Positions 27,166-35,642 of a DNA stretch of 37,671 nucleotides are shown one piece after another. Position numbers and translations under genes: made by a program. The stretch's first letter is position 1, and each line of letters starts with the position of its first letter. The stretch is from Actinobacillus ureae ATCC 25976. Lineage in GTDB: Bacteria; Pseudomonadota; Gammaproteobacteria; Enterobacterales; Pasteurellaceae. The stretch is taken from assembly GCF_000188255.1 (NCBI RefSeq), contig NZ_GL831080.1, positions 1,439,211 through 1,476,881 on the forward strand, written 5' to 3'. The notes beneath the pieces are model-generated. The model did not search any database. It had not been told where the DNA came from and saw only the letters and a program-made list of their open reading frames with translations.

Positions 27166-29436
27166 ATGCAGAAAACATTGATGGTAACCAAACGTAGCGG
27201 GCAACAAGAGCCGTTTGATTTGGACAAAATTCATCGTGTTATTACTTGGGCTGCCGAAGGCTTACAGAATGTATCGCTATCACAAGTGGAACTGAGCGCC
27301 CATATTCAGTTTTACCAAGGTATTCGTACTGCTGATATTCACGAGACAATCATCAAAGCTGCCGCTGATTTAATCAGTACCGAAACGCCGGATTATCAAT
27401 ATCTTGCTGCGCGTTTAGCGATGTTTCATCTGCGTAAAAAAGCTTACGGGGACTTCACCCCACCTCATTTATTCACTCATATTAAAAAGCTGGTTGCACT
27501 CGGTAAATACGATCAAGCGCTGTTAACCGACTATACTGAACAAGAATGGCAGTTAATGAATGAGTTCCTCGTACACAGCCGAGATATGGATTTTTCTTAT
27601 GCGGCGGTCAAACAGCTCGAAGGAAAATATTTAGTCCAAAATCGAGTGACCGGAGAGATCTATGAGTCGGCACAATTCTTATATCTGCTAGTGGCAGCCT
27701 GCTTGTTTTCGAAATATCCGAAAGCCACGCGTTTAGATTATGTAAAACGTTTTTACGATGCGACTTCAAGCTTCAAAATTTCATTGCCGACCCCAATTAT
27801 GTCGGGGGTGAGAACACCGACCCGTCAGTTTAGTTCTTGTGTACTGATCGAATGCGGTGATAGTTTGGATTCAATCAATGCCACTTCTGCTGCAATTATT
27901 AAATATGTGTCGCAACGTGCGGGCATTGGCATTAACGCCGGTGCAATCCGTGCCTTAGGCAGCCCGATTCGTCAAGGAGAAGCTTTCCATACCGGTTGCA
28001 TTCCGTTTTATAAACATTTCCAAAGTGCGGTGAAATCTTGCTCGCAAGGCGGTGTGCGTGGTGGCGCTGCAACAGTTTACTACCCGCTATGGCACTTGGA
28101 AGTGGAAAGTTTATTGGTGTTAAAAAACAATCGAGGTATAGAAGACAACCGCTGCCGTCATATGGACTACGGGGTACAGCTCAATAAGCTGATGTATCAA
28201 CGCTTAATTAAGGGTGGCGAAATCACCTTATTCAGCCCGTCTGATGTCGATGGTTTGTATGAAGCGTTTTTTGCTGAGCAAGACAAATTTGAACAACTTT
28301 ATCTGCAATATGAGCAAGATCCGACTATTCGCAAACGCAGTGTGAAAGCGGTTGAGTTATTTTCACTGCTCATGCAAGAACGCGCTTCAACCGGTCGTAT
28401 TTATATTCAGAATGTCGATCATTGCAATACGCATTCACCGTTTAATCCACAAGTTGCACCAATCAGACAATCCAATTTGTGTTTAGAAATCGCATTGCCG
28501 ACCAAACCACTGAACGATATTAACGATGAAAACGGAGAAATCGCACTTTGTACCCTTTCAGCATTTAACTTAGGTACTTTGCAAAATTTAGATGAATTTG
28601 AACCGCTTGCCGACTTAGTGGTACGCGCACTAGATGCCTTGTTAGATTATCAAGATTATCCTGTGGAAGCGGCAAAACACGCCGCATTAGCTCGCCGTTC
28701 GCTTGGCATCGGGGTAATCAACTACGCTTATTACTTAGCGAAAAACGGCGTGCGTTATTCGGACGGTTCTGCCAATGCGCTTACGCACAGAACCTTTGAA
28801 GCAATGCAATATTATTTGCTGAAAGCTTCGCTCAATTTAGCCAAAGAACAGGGGGCTTGTAAGTTATTTGATGAGACGAGCTATGCTCAAGGCATTTTAC
28901 CTATTGATAACTATAAGAAAGAATTGGATAACCTGACTCAAGAGCCTCTACATTATGATTGGGAAAGTTTGCGTGCGGAGATTCAACAATTCGGCTTACG
29001 TAACTCAACCTTAAGCTCATTAATGCCGTCAGAAACTTCCTCGCAAATTTCCAATGCAACCAACGGCATTGAACCGCCGCGTGGTTACGTGAGTGTTAAA
29101 GCCTCAAAAGACGGTATCTTAAAACAAGTTGTGCCAGAATATGAAAAGCTCCGTTCACAATACGAACTATTATGGGATATCCCAGATATGAGCGGTTACT
29201 TACAGCTGGTCGGTATTATGCAGAAATTCATTGATCAGGCGATTTCGGCAAATACCAATTATGACCCGCAAAAATTTGAAGACGGCAAAGTACCGATGAA
29301 ACGCTTACTTGCCGATTTACTGACCGCTTATAAATACGGATTAAAAACGCTCTATTACCAAAATACCAGAGACGGAGCGGAAGATTCCCAACAAGATTTA
29401 AATGACGGTTGTGCCGGTGGAGCCTGTAAAATTTAG
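27166..29436 (+). CDS. nrdA: Class Ia ribonucleoside-diphosphate reductase, alpha subunit
   Basis: The catalytic subunit that reduces NDPs to dNDPs, using a radical delivered by NrdB. The 756-residue protein has an N-terminal ATP-cone (about 5-90) for allosteric activity control. The redox pair C225 and C462, the thiyl-radical C439 and E441 sit at the same numbers as in E. coli. The radical-relay Y-Y pair lies in L-Y-Y-Q-N-T-R-D-G-A-E, and the C-terminal swinging-arm cysteines are C749 and C754. AAGGAG precedes the ATG. Two NrdR boxes overlap its promoter. An unusually long, hairpin-rich 430-base gap separates it from nrdB. Confidence 0.97.
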   Translation: MQKTLMVTKRSGQQEPFDLDKIHRVITWAAEGLQNVSLSQVELSAHIQFYQGIRTADIHETIIKAAADLISTETPDYQYLAARLAMFHLRKKAYGDFTPPHLFTHIKKLVALGKYDQALLTDYTEQEWQLMNEFLVHSRDMDFSYAAVKQLEGKYLVQNRVTGEIYESAQFLYLLVAACLFSKYPKATRLDYVKRFYDATSSFKISLPTPIMSGVRTPTRQFSSCVLIECGDSLDSINATSAAIIKYVSQRAGIGINAGAIRALGSPIRQGEAFHTGCIPFYKHFQSAVKSCSQGGVRGGAATVYYPLWHLEVESLLVLKNNRGIEDNRCRHMDYGVQLNKLMYQRLIKGGEITLFSPSDVDGLYEAFFAEQDKFEQLYLQYEQDPTIRKRSVKAVELFSLLMQERASTGRIYIQNVDHCNTHSPFNPQVAPIRQSNLCLEIALPTKPLNDINDENGEIALCTLSAFNLGTLQNLDEFEPLADLVVRALDALLDYQDYPVEAAKHAALARRSLGIGVINYAYYLAKNGVRYSDGSANALTHRTFEAMQYYLLKASLNLAKEQGACKLFDETSYAQGILPIDNYKKELDNLTQEPLHYDWESLRAEIQQFGLRNSTLSSLMPSETSSQISNATNGIEPPRGYVSVKASKDGILKQVVPEYEKLRSQYELLWDIPDMSGYLQLVGIMQKFIDQAISANTNYDPQKFEDGKVPMKRLLADLLTAYKYGLKTLYYQNTRDGAEDSQQDLNDGCAGGACKI

Positions 29437-29866
29437 TGTTTAGGTTATTCGTTAGTGGATAAGATAGCAATCGCCTCTTATCCATAGCGACTAGAAACCT
29501 TATAATGCCCGCCTCTTTGCTAAAGATGGGGATTTCCTTTAAATATTAAAAAATTATGATATTTCGGACAGTTATAAGCAAAGTCGAGTGTTATCAACAA
29601 ATCGAATTAAAATAACTACGAAGAACACAGAAACAATCAGAGAATTTTAAGAGCCACAGCGTGGCTCACTCAGCCGAAGGCTGATCCTAACCACGTACGG
29701 ATTGCCGTGCGTGGGTAATAAGCGGTCGAATTTGTGAAAAATTTTGCAAAGTCGTTACACAGCAAACTTATTAATATTTTCCCCTCTCCCTCATTTTCTT
29801 CTGTACGAAGAAAAATCTGTCCCTCTCCCACAAGGGGTGAGGGTAATTATTTAAAAAGGAGATAAC
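29437..29866 (+). other. 430-bp hairpin-rich spacer between nrdA and nrdB
   Basis: No gene is seen. Successive inverted repeats are: 29456-29464 with 29476-29484 (9 bp perfect); 29651-29657 with 29661-29667 (7 bp); 29671-29675 with 29679-29683 (5 bp); 29691-29700 with 29705-29714 (10 bp, one G-U); 29794-29801 with 29807-29814 (8 bp); and 29821-29829 with 29834-29843 (C-rich/G-rich, bulged). A near-consensus uptake signal (ATAAGCGGT) is at 29718-29726, and a perfect TATAAT is at 29501-29506. It looks like a cluster of intergenic repeats. Confidence 0.6.
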
Positions 29867-30997
29867 ATGGCATACACCACTTTCTCACAAAATAAAAATG
29901 ATCAATTAAAAGAACCGATGTTTTTCGGGCAAAACGTCAATGTCGCCCGTTATGACCAACAAAAATATGAATTATTTGAAAAGTTAATCGAAAAACAACT
30001 CTCATTTTTCTGGCGTCCGGAAGAAGTTGATGTCTCGCAAGATCGTATCGACTACCAATCATTGCCGGAACACGAAAAACATATTTTTATCAGTAACTTA
30101 AAATATCAAACATTACTTGATTCTATTCAAGGTCGCAGCCCGAACGTGGCATTTTTGCCGTTAGTATCGATTCCGGAGTTGGAAACTTGGATCGAAACCT
30201 GGACGTTTTCCGAAACGATCCACTCACGTTCTTATACGCATATTATCCGTAATATCGTGAATGATCCGTCGATTGTGTTTGACGATATCGTGACTAACGA
30301 AGAAATTATTAAACGTGCGAAAGATATTTCTTGCTACTACGATGATTTAATTCGAGATTCGCAACTTTATACACTCTACGGAGAAGGTTGTTATACGGTG
30401 GACGGCAAGCAATACCAAGTGACCTTACGCAACTTAAAACGCCAACTTTATTTATGCTTAATGAGTGTGAACGTGCTGGAAGCGATTCGTTTTTACGTAT
30501 CGTTCGCTTGTTCTTTTGCGTTTGCTGAACGGCAGCTAATGGAAGGTAATGCTAAAATTATTAAATTCATCGCACGTGATGAATACCTACATTTAACCGG
30601 CACACAAAATATGTTGAACATTATGGCAGCCGGACAAGACGATCCGGAAATGGCGGAAATTGCCGAAGAATGTAAACAAGAAGCTTATGATCTTTTTGTT
30701 GCAGCGGCAGAACAAGAAAAAGAATGGGCGGCGTATTTATTTAAAGACGGTTCAATGATTGGTTTAAATGAAGATATTTTGGTGAAATATGTCGAATATA
30801 TTACTAATATTCGAATGCAAGCGGTCGGATTACCCCGCCCTTTTGCAACTTCTTCAAATCCGATTCCGTGGATTAACGCTTGGTTGGTGTCTGATAACGT
30901 ACAAGTTGCACCGCAAGAAGTCGAAGTAAGTTCCTATTTGGTTGGGCAAATCGATGCCAAAGTCGATACTAACGATTTTGATAATTTTGAACTTTAA
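29867..30997 (+). CDS. nrdB: Class Ia ribonucleoside-diphosphate reductase, beta subunit
   Basis: The diferric-tyrosyl radical subunit of class Ia ribonucleotide reductase. The 376-residue protein has iron ligands in L-L-D-S (D85), F-S-E-T-I-H-S (E116, H119) and the later A-R-D-E-Y-L-H block. The radical tyrosine is Y123 in H-S-R-S-Y-T-H. The C-terminal peptide ends N-D-F-D-N-F-E-L, the tail that docks to NrdA. AAGGAGAT precedes the ATG. The maintenance ferredoxin gene yfaE, which follows nrdB in E. coli, is not here. Confidence 0.97.
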   Translation: MAYTTFSQNKNDQLKEPMFFGQNVNVARYDQQKYELFEKLIEKQLSFFWRPEEVDVSQDRIDYQSLPEHEKHIFISNLKYQTLLDSIQGRSPNVAFLPLVSIPELETWIETWTFSETIHSRSYTHIIRNIVNDPSIVFDDIVTNEEIIKRAKDISCYYDDLIRDSQLYTLYGEGCYTVDGKQYQVTLRNLKRQLYLCLMSVNVLEAIRFYVSFACSFAFAERQLMEGNAKIIKFIARDEYLHLTGTQNMLNIMAAGQDDPEMAEIAEECKQEAYDLFVAAAEQEKEWAAYLFKDGSMIGLNEDILVKYVEYITNIRMQAVGLPRPFATSSNPIPWINAWLVSDNVQVAPQEVEVSSYLVGQIDAKVDTNDFDNFEL

Positions 30998-31001
30998 ATA
31001 A

Positions 31002-31062
31002 AAACAAGCGGTCGTTTTCCATTATTTTTTGCAAAAAATAGAGAAAATTCAACCGCTTGTTT
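31002..31062. terminator. Inverted uptake-signal pair acting as terminator
   Basis: Two exact 9-mers facing each other (31004-31012 and 31052-31060) extend to an 11-bp stem (31002-31012 with 31052-31062). It separates the convergent nrdB and flotillin genes. Confidence 0.75.
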
Positions 31063-31065
31063 AAC

Positions 31066-32499
31066 CTATTTATCCGATGCTTTAGGCTCCGAGCCGTTAG
31101 TACCTAAAAACTTACCAATTAATGCCTTCCCTAAGTCTGATTGGTTTAATCCTTCCAGCGTTGCAGCAATTTTAGTACCGCCGGTCGAACTGAATAATTC
31201 ACCCACTCGCTGAATGCCTTTATCCACTTTTTCATCATTAATGATAAATTTCATATCCGAATTTGAAAGCGCTTTCGCTTGTTCAATACCGATCGCCTGA
31301 TTTGCTTCAATTTGACGAATACTGATCAAGTAGCTTTGATAACCTTCATTACCACCGATTTCTTTCGCTAATTCAATTTGACCGGATACTAATGAAATCT
31401 CCAGTTTTTGCTTCGCTTCCGCTTCCGCCGAACCTATTTTCGCAATACCTTGCGCTTCTTTATCTTTTGTTTCAAGCAATGCTTCAACCGCTAAAAACGC
31501 TTTTTGTTTTTCACCTTCCGCAACTAAAATTTGATGTTGTTTTTCAGCTTCAGAATCAATAATTAACGCATTTTTATTTGCTTCCGCCTTAATTTCTTGC
31601 GTACGTTTTTCCTGATCCGCTTTTACAATTTCAACATCTTTGGCAATTTCCGCTTGTTTTACTTCCGCAACACGTTTGACTTCCATCTCACGTTCTTTGG
31701 TAATTTTTTCTTGCTCTTTCACCAACTGTTGCGCTTGTTCGTTAGATACCGCCACTTCTCGTTGATTTTCTACCGTTTTTAAGCCGACTTCTTTTTCCGC
31801 TTCTTGGCGTTTTACATCCGCTTCTTTTTTCGCTTCAATTTCCGCAATTTGAGCTTCTTTTGGGTTACGAGAAACTTCGACACGGCTCTCTTTTTCAATA
31901 AATGATTTTTTAATTTCCATAATATTGAAAATCACTTTCGAATTGCCGCTGTCACGAATATCCATCAATTCAATATTCTTAACCGGCTCAATCCCCCAAT
32001 TTTTCAATTGCTCTTTGACCGCTTGGGTAAAATCATCGCCCAATTCCGAACGTACTTGTAAAATATCGTTTAAATTACGGCTTGAAAGAATCGAACGCAC
32101 CGAACCTTGAATAATATCAACCAATTGAATATTCATATCATGGAAATCCGACACGTGTTGTGCGGCAAGATTTGAATCGGATACACGGAAGAAAGCGGTG
32201 ATATCTACCACAAAAGGCAAACGTTCTAAATCATATGCTTCGTAATTATCAATTTTGATAGAAAATACCGAAACCGGCAGCACAATCGTACTCACACCAA
32301 TCACTGGCAACCATGAAGGAAACGCATAATAAACGTTACCATTTCCGGTATCTTTGCCATAAGAGGTGGTTTTCCCACCCTACTGTACAATATGTACTTC
32401 ATTAGTTTTCACCACTCGGCGAAATAGCAATGCAATTACCAATGAAAGTACTAAAATAGCAATCAGCGCAACACCCACTACGATATAAATAAAATCCAT
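31066..32499 (-). pseudogene. Flotillin-like SPFH/band-7 protein gene interrupted by an in-frame TAG
   Basis: Reading from ATG 32497-32499, with a perfect AAGGAGG site seven bases upstream, the frame encodes an N-terminal membrane helix (about 4-26) and F-R-R-V-V-K-T-N-E-V-H-I-V-Q. It then meets TAG at 32380-32382 (codon 40). It continues in the same frame with G-G-K-T-T-S-Y-G-K and on through the SPFH domain and a long Glu/Lys/Ala-rich coiled coil (about 210-350) to a normal C-terminus. The whole would be 477 residues with one amber codon. Flotillins organise ordered membrane domains. Without the helix the distal part (TTG 32310 to 31066, 414 aa) would lack its membrane anchor. A real nonsense mutation, a sequencing error or amber read-through are all possible; no frameshift is needed. 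Confidence 0.85.
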
Positions 32500-32640
32500 A
32501 ACTTAGCCTCCTTTTGAAAGAATGAATCCCTATCAATTTACGCCATCAAGCGGTTAAATTCTAGAAATATTTTGCAAAAATTTATTTAACAGGCAATTTC
32601 CATTACAATAGGCATATTGTTGTTAATGAAAGAATATCTT

Positions 32641-33372
32641 ATGCGCATTCCAAGAATTTACCATCCTGAATTATTAGCGAATCAAACCCGTTGTATTTTA
32701 AGTGAAGATGCAACTAATCACGTCGGGCGTGTATTACGTATGACGGAAGGCGACCAAATTATTTTATTTGACGGCTCAAACCATATTTTCCACGCCACAT
32801 TACAAGCGGTTGGAAAAAAGCAAATTATTGCAAAAATTGATAGTAGCGAATTGGATAATCGTGAATCCAATTTACCGATTCACTTAGGGCAAGTGATTTC
32901 TCGCGGCGATCGGATGGAATTTACTATTCAAAAATCAGTTGAATTAGGCGTAAAAACCATTACGCCGCTTTGTTCTGAACGTTGCGGAGTGAAACTGAAC
33001 GATGAACGCCAAGACAAAAAACTACAACAATGGCAAAAAATTGCGATTGCCGCTTGCGAGCAATGTGGACGTAATGAAATTCCTGAAATTCGCCCGTTCA
33101 TGAAACTGACTGACTGGTGTAAAGAACAAGATGACATGCTGAAATTAAATCTGCATCCTCGTGCGAAATACACCATTCGCCAGCTGCCCAATGTGCCTGA
33201 AGCCGGCGTACGTTTATTAATCGGTTCGGAAGGCGGCTTATCCGCTGAAGAAATCGCAATGACCGAAACCGAAGGCTTTACCGAAGTATTACTCGGCAAA
33301 CGTGTACTTCGTACAGAAACCGCCTCACTTACGGCAATTACCGCTCTACAGGTTTGTTTTGGAGATATTTAA
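32641..33372 (+). CDS. rsmE: 16S rRNA (uracil(1498)-N3)-methyltransferase
   Basis: A SPOUT-class methyltransferase that makes m3U1498 in 16S rRNA. The 243-residue protein starts with the canonical [10 protein letters not shown] (ATG 32641) and has the N-terminal PUA-like domain, the block [13 protein letters not shown] near 98-110 and the C-terminal trefoil-knot motifs [10 protein letters not shown] near 195-204 and [11 protein letters not shown] near 218-228. E. coli has G-P-E-G-G where this protein has G-S-E-G-G, a mild change. The ribosome-binding site is weak. An uptake signal lies inside the gene. Confidence 0.96.
   Translation: MRIPRIYHPELLANQTRCILSEDATNHVGRVLRMTEGDQIILFDGSNHIFHATLQAVGKKQIIAKIDSSELDNRESNLPIHLGQVISRGDRMEFTIQKSVELGVKTITPLCSERCGVKLNDERQDKKLQQWQKIAIAACEQCGRNEIPEIRPFMKLTDWCKEQDDMLKLNLHPRAKYTIRQLPNVPEAGVRLLIGSEGGLSAEEIAMTETEGFTEVLLGKRVLRTETASLTAITALQVCFGDI
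32802..32810 (+). repeat. DNA uptake signal (Apl type)
   Basis: Exact ACAAGCGGT inside rsmE, with a TTATTGCAAAAATT stretch downstream. Confidence 0.7.
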
Positions 33373-33374
33373 TT

Positions 33375-33390
33375 TTCGATCCGGATCGAA
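33375..33390. repeat. Perfect 16-bp palindrome after rsmE
   Basis: TTCGATCC-GGATCGAA has no spacer, so it cannot form a normal RNA hairpin without opening its centre. It starts three bases past the rsmE stop and is a likely protein-binding site. Confidence 0.5.
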
Positions 33391-33407
33391 GAATTGTATT
33401 AAGTCAC

Positions 33408-33433
33408 TTGTAAAAAAAATGCCTATTTTACAA
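33408..33433. promoter_or_regulatory. Inverted repeat upstream of small membrane ORFs
   Basis: TTGTAAAA (33408-33415) and TTTTACAA (33426-33433), spaced 10 bases, overlap a possible -35 (TTTACA, 33427-33432) about 40 bases before the small ORF. Confidence 0.35.
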
Positions 33434-33467
33434 TCAGGTATCGGTAATTTAATCAAATAGGGCTTCT

Positions 33468-33779
33468 ATGATCTTCAATCCGTTTCAATCTCCAATAAAA
33501 AAATCTATGTTAGAAGTTTGGGCTAAAATGTTAGATGATTTTACTAAAATTGCTATTTTAGCAATGCCTGTTACCGCATATAGTAATGTTGAATTATCAA
33601 TCAAGTTTTTTAACTTGATATTGCTTTGCATCTGTGTATATTGTTCTACTGTTATTTCAATCAATATTCGAATAGTTTCGAAGATTAGGGGGAAATATGG
33701 GACTTACTATCGGTATTCTAATGGTTCTTTGTTTTATTTTAATCATTGGTTACTTAACAAAGGCTCTAAAGCCAAATAG
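33468..33779 (+). CDS. Small hypothetical membrane protein
   Basis: A 103-residue frame, ATG 33468 with AGGG five bases upstream. I do not recognise it. Residues 1-24 are amphipathic (M-L-E-V-W-A-K-M-L-D-D-F-T-K), then come hydrophobic segments at about 27-37 and 46-65, and a basic tail. The last 27 codons overlap, in another frame, a 30-codon ORF with its own excellent ribosome-binding site, so the true end of this protein may be shorter if a frameshift is present. The N-terminal part has coding-like composition. It could be a small membrane stress protein, a holin-like protein or part of a toxin pair; none is supported directly. Confidence 0.5.
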   Translation: MIFNPFQSPIKKSMLEVWAKMLDDFTKIAILAMPVTAYSNVELSIKFFNLILLCICVYCSTVISINIRIVSKIRGKYGTYYRYSNGSLFYFNHWLLNKGSKAK

Positions 33780-33789
33780 CATTAAGTAA
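33697..33789 (+). CDS. 30-residue single-helix membrane peptide
   Basis: ATG 33697 follows the strong ribosome-binding site AGGGGGAAAT. The peptide is M-G-L-T-I-G-I-L followed by a hydrophobic run to about residue 20 and a polar, basic tail (T-K-A-L-K-P-N-S-I-K). It overlaps the end of the preceding ORF out of frame, which would allow coupled translation. The shape resembles small bitopic membrane peptides, either respiratory or transporter accessory subunits or type I toxins. Function is unknown. Confidence 0.5.
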   Translation: MGLTIGILMVLCFILIIGYLTKALKPNSIK

Positions 33790-33808
33790 CGACTGAAAAT
33801 AACCATAT

Positions 33809-33850
33809 AAGCGGTCAGAATTGATAAATTTTTTACATTTCTGATCGCTT
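33809..33850 (+). terminator. Uptake-signal-derived hairpin after small ORFs
   Basis: A 12-bp stem with one G-U pair (33809-33820 with 33839-33850) built from a degenerate AAGCGGTC, followed by a short T-rich stretch. Confidence 0.5.
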
Positions 33851-33868
33851 CTTCTTTAATGAGGATAT

Positions 33869-34429
33869 ATGTTAGGAAATTTACAAGGCAAATTTTTGAT
33901 TGCAACACCGGAAATTGATGACGATTACTTTGATCGCACTGTGGTTTATATCTGCGAAAATAACAATAATGGTGCGATGGGCTTAGTGATTAACACGCCG
34001 ACCGATTTATCCGTTTTAGAATTGATTACCCGTATGGATTTCCAAATGGCAAATCAACGTAATTATCATAAAGATCAAATGGTCTTAAGCGGCGGGCCGG
34101 TCAGCCAAGATCGCGGCTTTATTATTCACACTAAAACTGAGCAAGAATTTTTACATAGTTATCGCGTGACTGATAATATTTTGCTAACGACCTCCGGCGA
34201 CGTATTAGACAGCCTTGGTAAACTGGAAGCACCGGAAAAATTTATTGTCTGTTTAGGTTGTGCCACCTGGAAACCGGAACAACTCGAGCAAGAAATTGCA
34301 CGCAATTACTGGTTGGTTTCCGATGCGAACGAAAAAACCTTATTTGAAACCGGTTATTTAGAGCGTTGGGTGGAAGCAAATGAAATGCTTGGTATTTCAG
34401 GTGTGTTAGCCCGTGCGGGCAGAGCCTAA
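33869..34429 (+). CDS. yqgE: YqgE/AlgH family protein (UPF0301)
   Basis: A 186-residue cytoplasmic protein of the UPF0301/AlgH family. Hallmarks are the start [14 protein letters not shown], the N-G-A-M-G-L-V-I-N block near 35-43, L-S-G-G-P-V-x-x-D-R-G-F near 73-84 and the Y-x-G-x-x-x-W-based C-terminal block (here L-G-C-A-T-W near 128-133). No biochemical role is settled. GAGGA precedes the ATG. It lies directly before ruvX, an order conserved in most Gammaproteobacteria. Confidence 0.93.
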   Translation: MLGNLQGKFLIATPEIDDDYFDRTVVYICENNNNGAMGLVINTPTDLSVLELITRMDFQMANQRNYHKDQMVLSGGPVSQDRGFIIHTKTEQEFLHSYRVTDNILLTTSGDVLDSLGKLEAPEKFIVCLGCATWKPEQLEQEIARNYWLVSDANEKTLFETGYLERWVEANEMLGISGVLARAGRA

Positions 34430-34450
34430 TGACCACTTAAACAGTGGTCA
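34430..34450 (+). terminator. Hairpin between yqgE and ruvX
   Basis: A perfect 8-bp stem (34430-34437 with 34443-34450, loop of five) starting right after the yqgE stop, followed by AAAAAT. The lack of a T tract suggests a processing or attenuating hairpin more than a terminator. Confidence 0.5.
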
Positions 34451-34480
34451 AAAATAAACAATTCTTTGCAAAAGGATAAT

Positions 34481-34894
34481 ATGGCAAGAACAATTCTCGC
34501 ATTTGATTTCGGCACTTACAGCATCGGTTGTGCCGTTGGGCAAGACATTACCGGCACCGCACAGGGACTCTCCTCTTTTAAAGCGCAAGACGGGATTCCT
34601 AACTGGGATCAAATTGAAAAAGTGATCCAAGAATGGCTACCGGAACGGTTGGTGGTCGGCTTACCGCTAAATATGGATGGCACAGAACAACCACTCACTC
34701 AACGAGCGAAAAAATTCGCGAATCGCTTAAACGGACGCTTTAATTTGCCGGTTGAGTTACAAGACGAACGCCTCACAACAGTATCAGCGAAAGCGGAAAT
34801 TTTTGAACGAGGCGGTTACAAAGCCTTAAAGAAAGATAAAGTGGATTCGATTTCCGCCTGCTTAATTTTAGAAAGCTGGTTTGAAGCCCAATAA
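34481..34894 (+). CDS. ruvX: Holliday junction resolvase-like protein RuvX (YqgF)
   Basis: A 137-residue RNase H-fold nuclease of the YqgF family, needed for 16S rRNA 5'-end processing and proposed to resolve Holliday junctions. Active-site acidic residues are visible in A-F-D-F-G-T (D9), [10 protein letters not shown] near 56-65, the D-E-R-L-T-T block near 96-101 and D-K-V-D-S-I-S-A near 118-125. I chose ATG 34481, since AAGGATAAT lies directly upstream. It forms a pair with yqgE. Confidence 0.95.
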   Translation: MARTILAFDFGTYSIGCAVGQDITGTAQGLSSFKAQDGIPNWDQIEKVIQEWLPERLVVGLPLNMDGTEQPLTQRAKKFANRLNGRFNLPVELQDERLTTVSAKAEIFERGGYKALKKDKVDSISACLILESWFEAQ

Positions 34895-34902
34895 AAATAG
34901 TA

Positions 34903-34942
34903 AGACCGCTCATTTGAACAACGCAAATAAGCGGTCTAATTT
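34903..34942. terminator. Uptake-signal-derived terminator of ruvX
   Basis: A 14-bp stem with one mismatch (34903-34916 with 34924-34937) followed by AATTTTT. It separates the convergent ruvX and gpmB. Confidence 0.75.
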
Positions 34943-34960
34943 TTGGATTTTTTTGCAAGT

Positions 34961-35593
34961 CTAAGCCAAATGGTCCGTGCGGTTAAACTCGACTAATTCA
35001 GCCTTCCCATTCTCAACGACCGCTTGGTTAATGGCAGTGTTAATCACAAAACTGTGTTTGGTTTCATCACGACATTCCGACCAATGCAAACCTCTCAATA
35101 CGGCAGTTAATACGGTTAATGTCATACCATGCGCAACAATCAGTACATTTTCATTATCTTGATGTAACTGTGCAATTTGATTAAAGACTTTAATCACACG
35201 GTTATAAAGATCTTCATAAGTTTCACCGCCATTGGTTTCCGCACTATATTCCGCCGGTGTTTTTTTCATCGTCCAATATTCATCATTTGAGTGTAAATCA
35301 ACCGATTTCGTGCCTTCCCAGAGTCCAAAATCAAACTCATTTAAACCGAAATGGTGAAAGTGAGGCGTGTTCTTCTCGTTATTTTCCTCCAAAATATAAT
35401 TTGCAGTATCTTGCGCACGTTTTTGCATACTGGAATAGGCAGCGGCAAATTTAACCTCTTTTAACGCTCTACCCGCTTTTTTTGCCCCTTCAATCCCCTC
35501 TTCAACCAAAGGTGAATCGCCTGAGCCTTGTAAGCGACCTTCTAAATTCCAAACGGTTTTCCCGTGGCGGACTAAATAAATGTTGAGTGCCAT
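34961..35593 (-). CDS. gpmB: Phosphoglycerate mutase family (histidine phosphatase)
   Basis: A 210-residue histidine-phosphatase superfamily protein. The phospho-acceptor motif R-H-G-K-T near 9-13, the R-x-x-D-T near 60-65, the E-x-x-F-G-L-W-E-G block and the second catalytic His in V-A-H-G-M-T are present. It resembles GpmB-like mutases/phosphatases; true mutase activity is doubtful in this subgroup, so the symbol is tentative. I chose ATG 35593, with AGGGA upstream; an in-frame TTG two codons earlier is unlikely. It is divergent from the pseudouridine synthase gene. Confidence 0.82.
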   Translation of the reverse strand: MALNIYLVRHGKTVWNLEGRLQGSGDSPLVEEGIEGAKKAGRALKEVKFAAAYSSMQKRAQDTANYILEENNEKNTPHFHHFGLNEFDFGLWEGTKSVDLHSNDEYWTMKKTPAEYSAETNGGETYEDLYNRVIKVFNQIAQLHQDNENVLIVAHGMTLTVLTAVLRGLHWSECRDETKHSFVINTAINQAVVENGKAELVEFNRTDHLA

Positions 35594-35642
35594 ATTCAAT
35601 TCCCTGTTAAAATAGACAAAATTTATCGGAGTATAGCAAAAA

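Noticed and set aside
29640-29720. tRNA or CRISPR repeats in the nrdA-nrdB gap
   Set aside because: The hairpins do not form a cloverleaf, there is no T-loop consensus, and the inverted repeats differ from each other with no regular spacers.
31597-32110. Phe-rich plus-strand ORFs opposite the flotillin coiled coil
   Set aside because: They are reverse complements of Glu/Lys-rich coding sequence (GAA/AAA giving TTC/TTT) and have no start signals.
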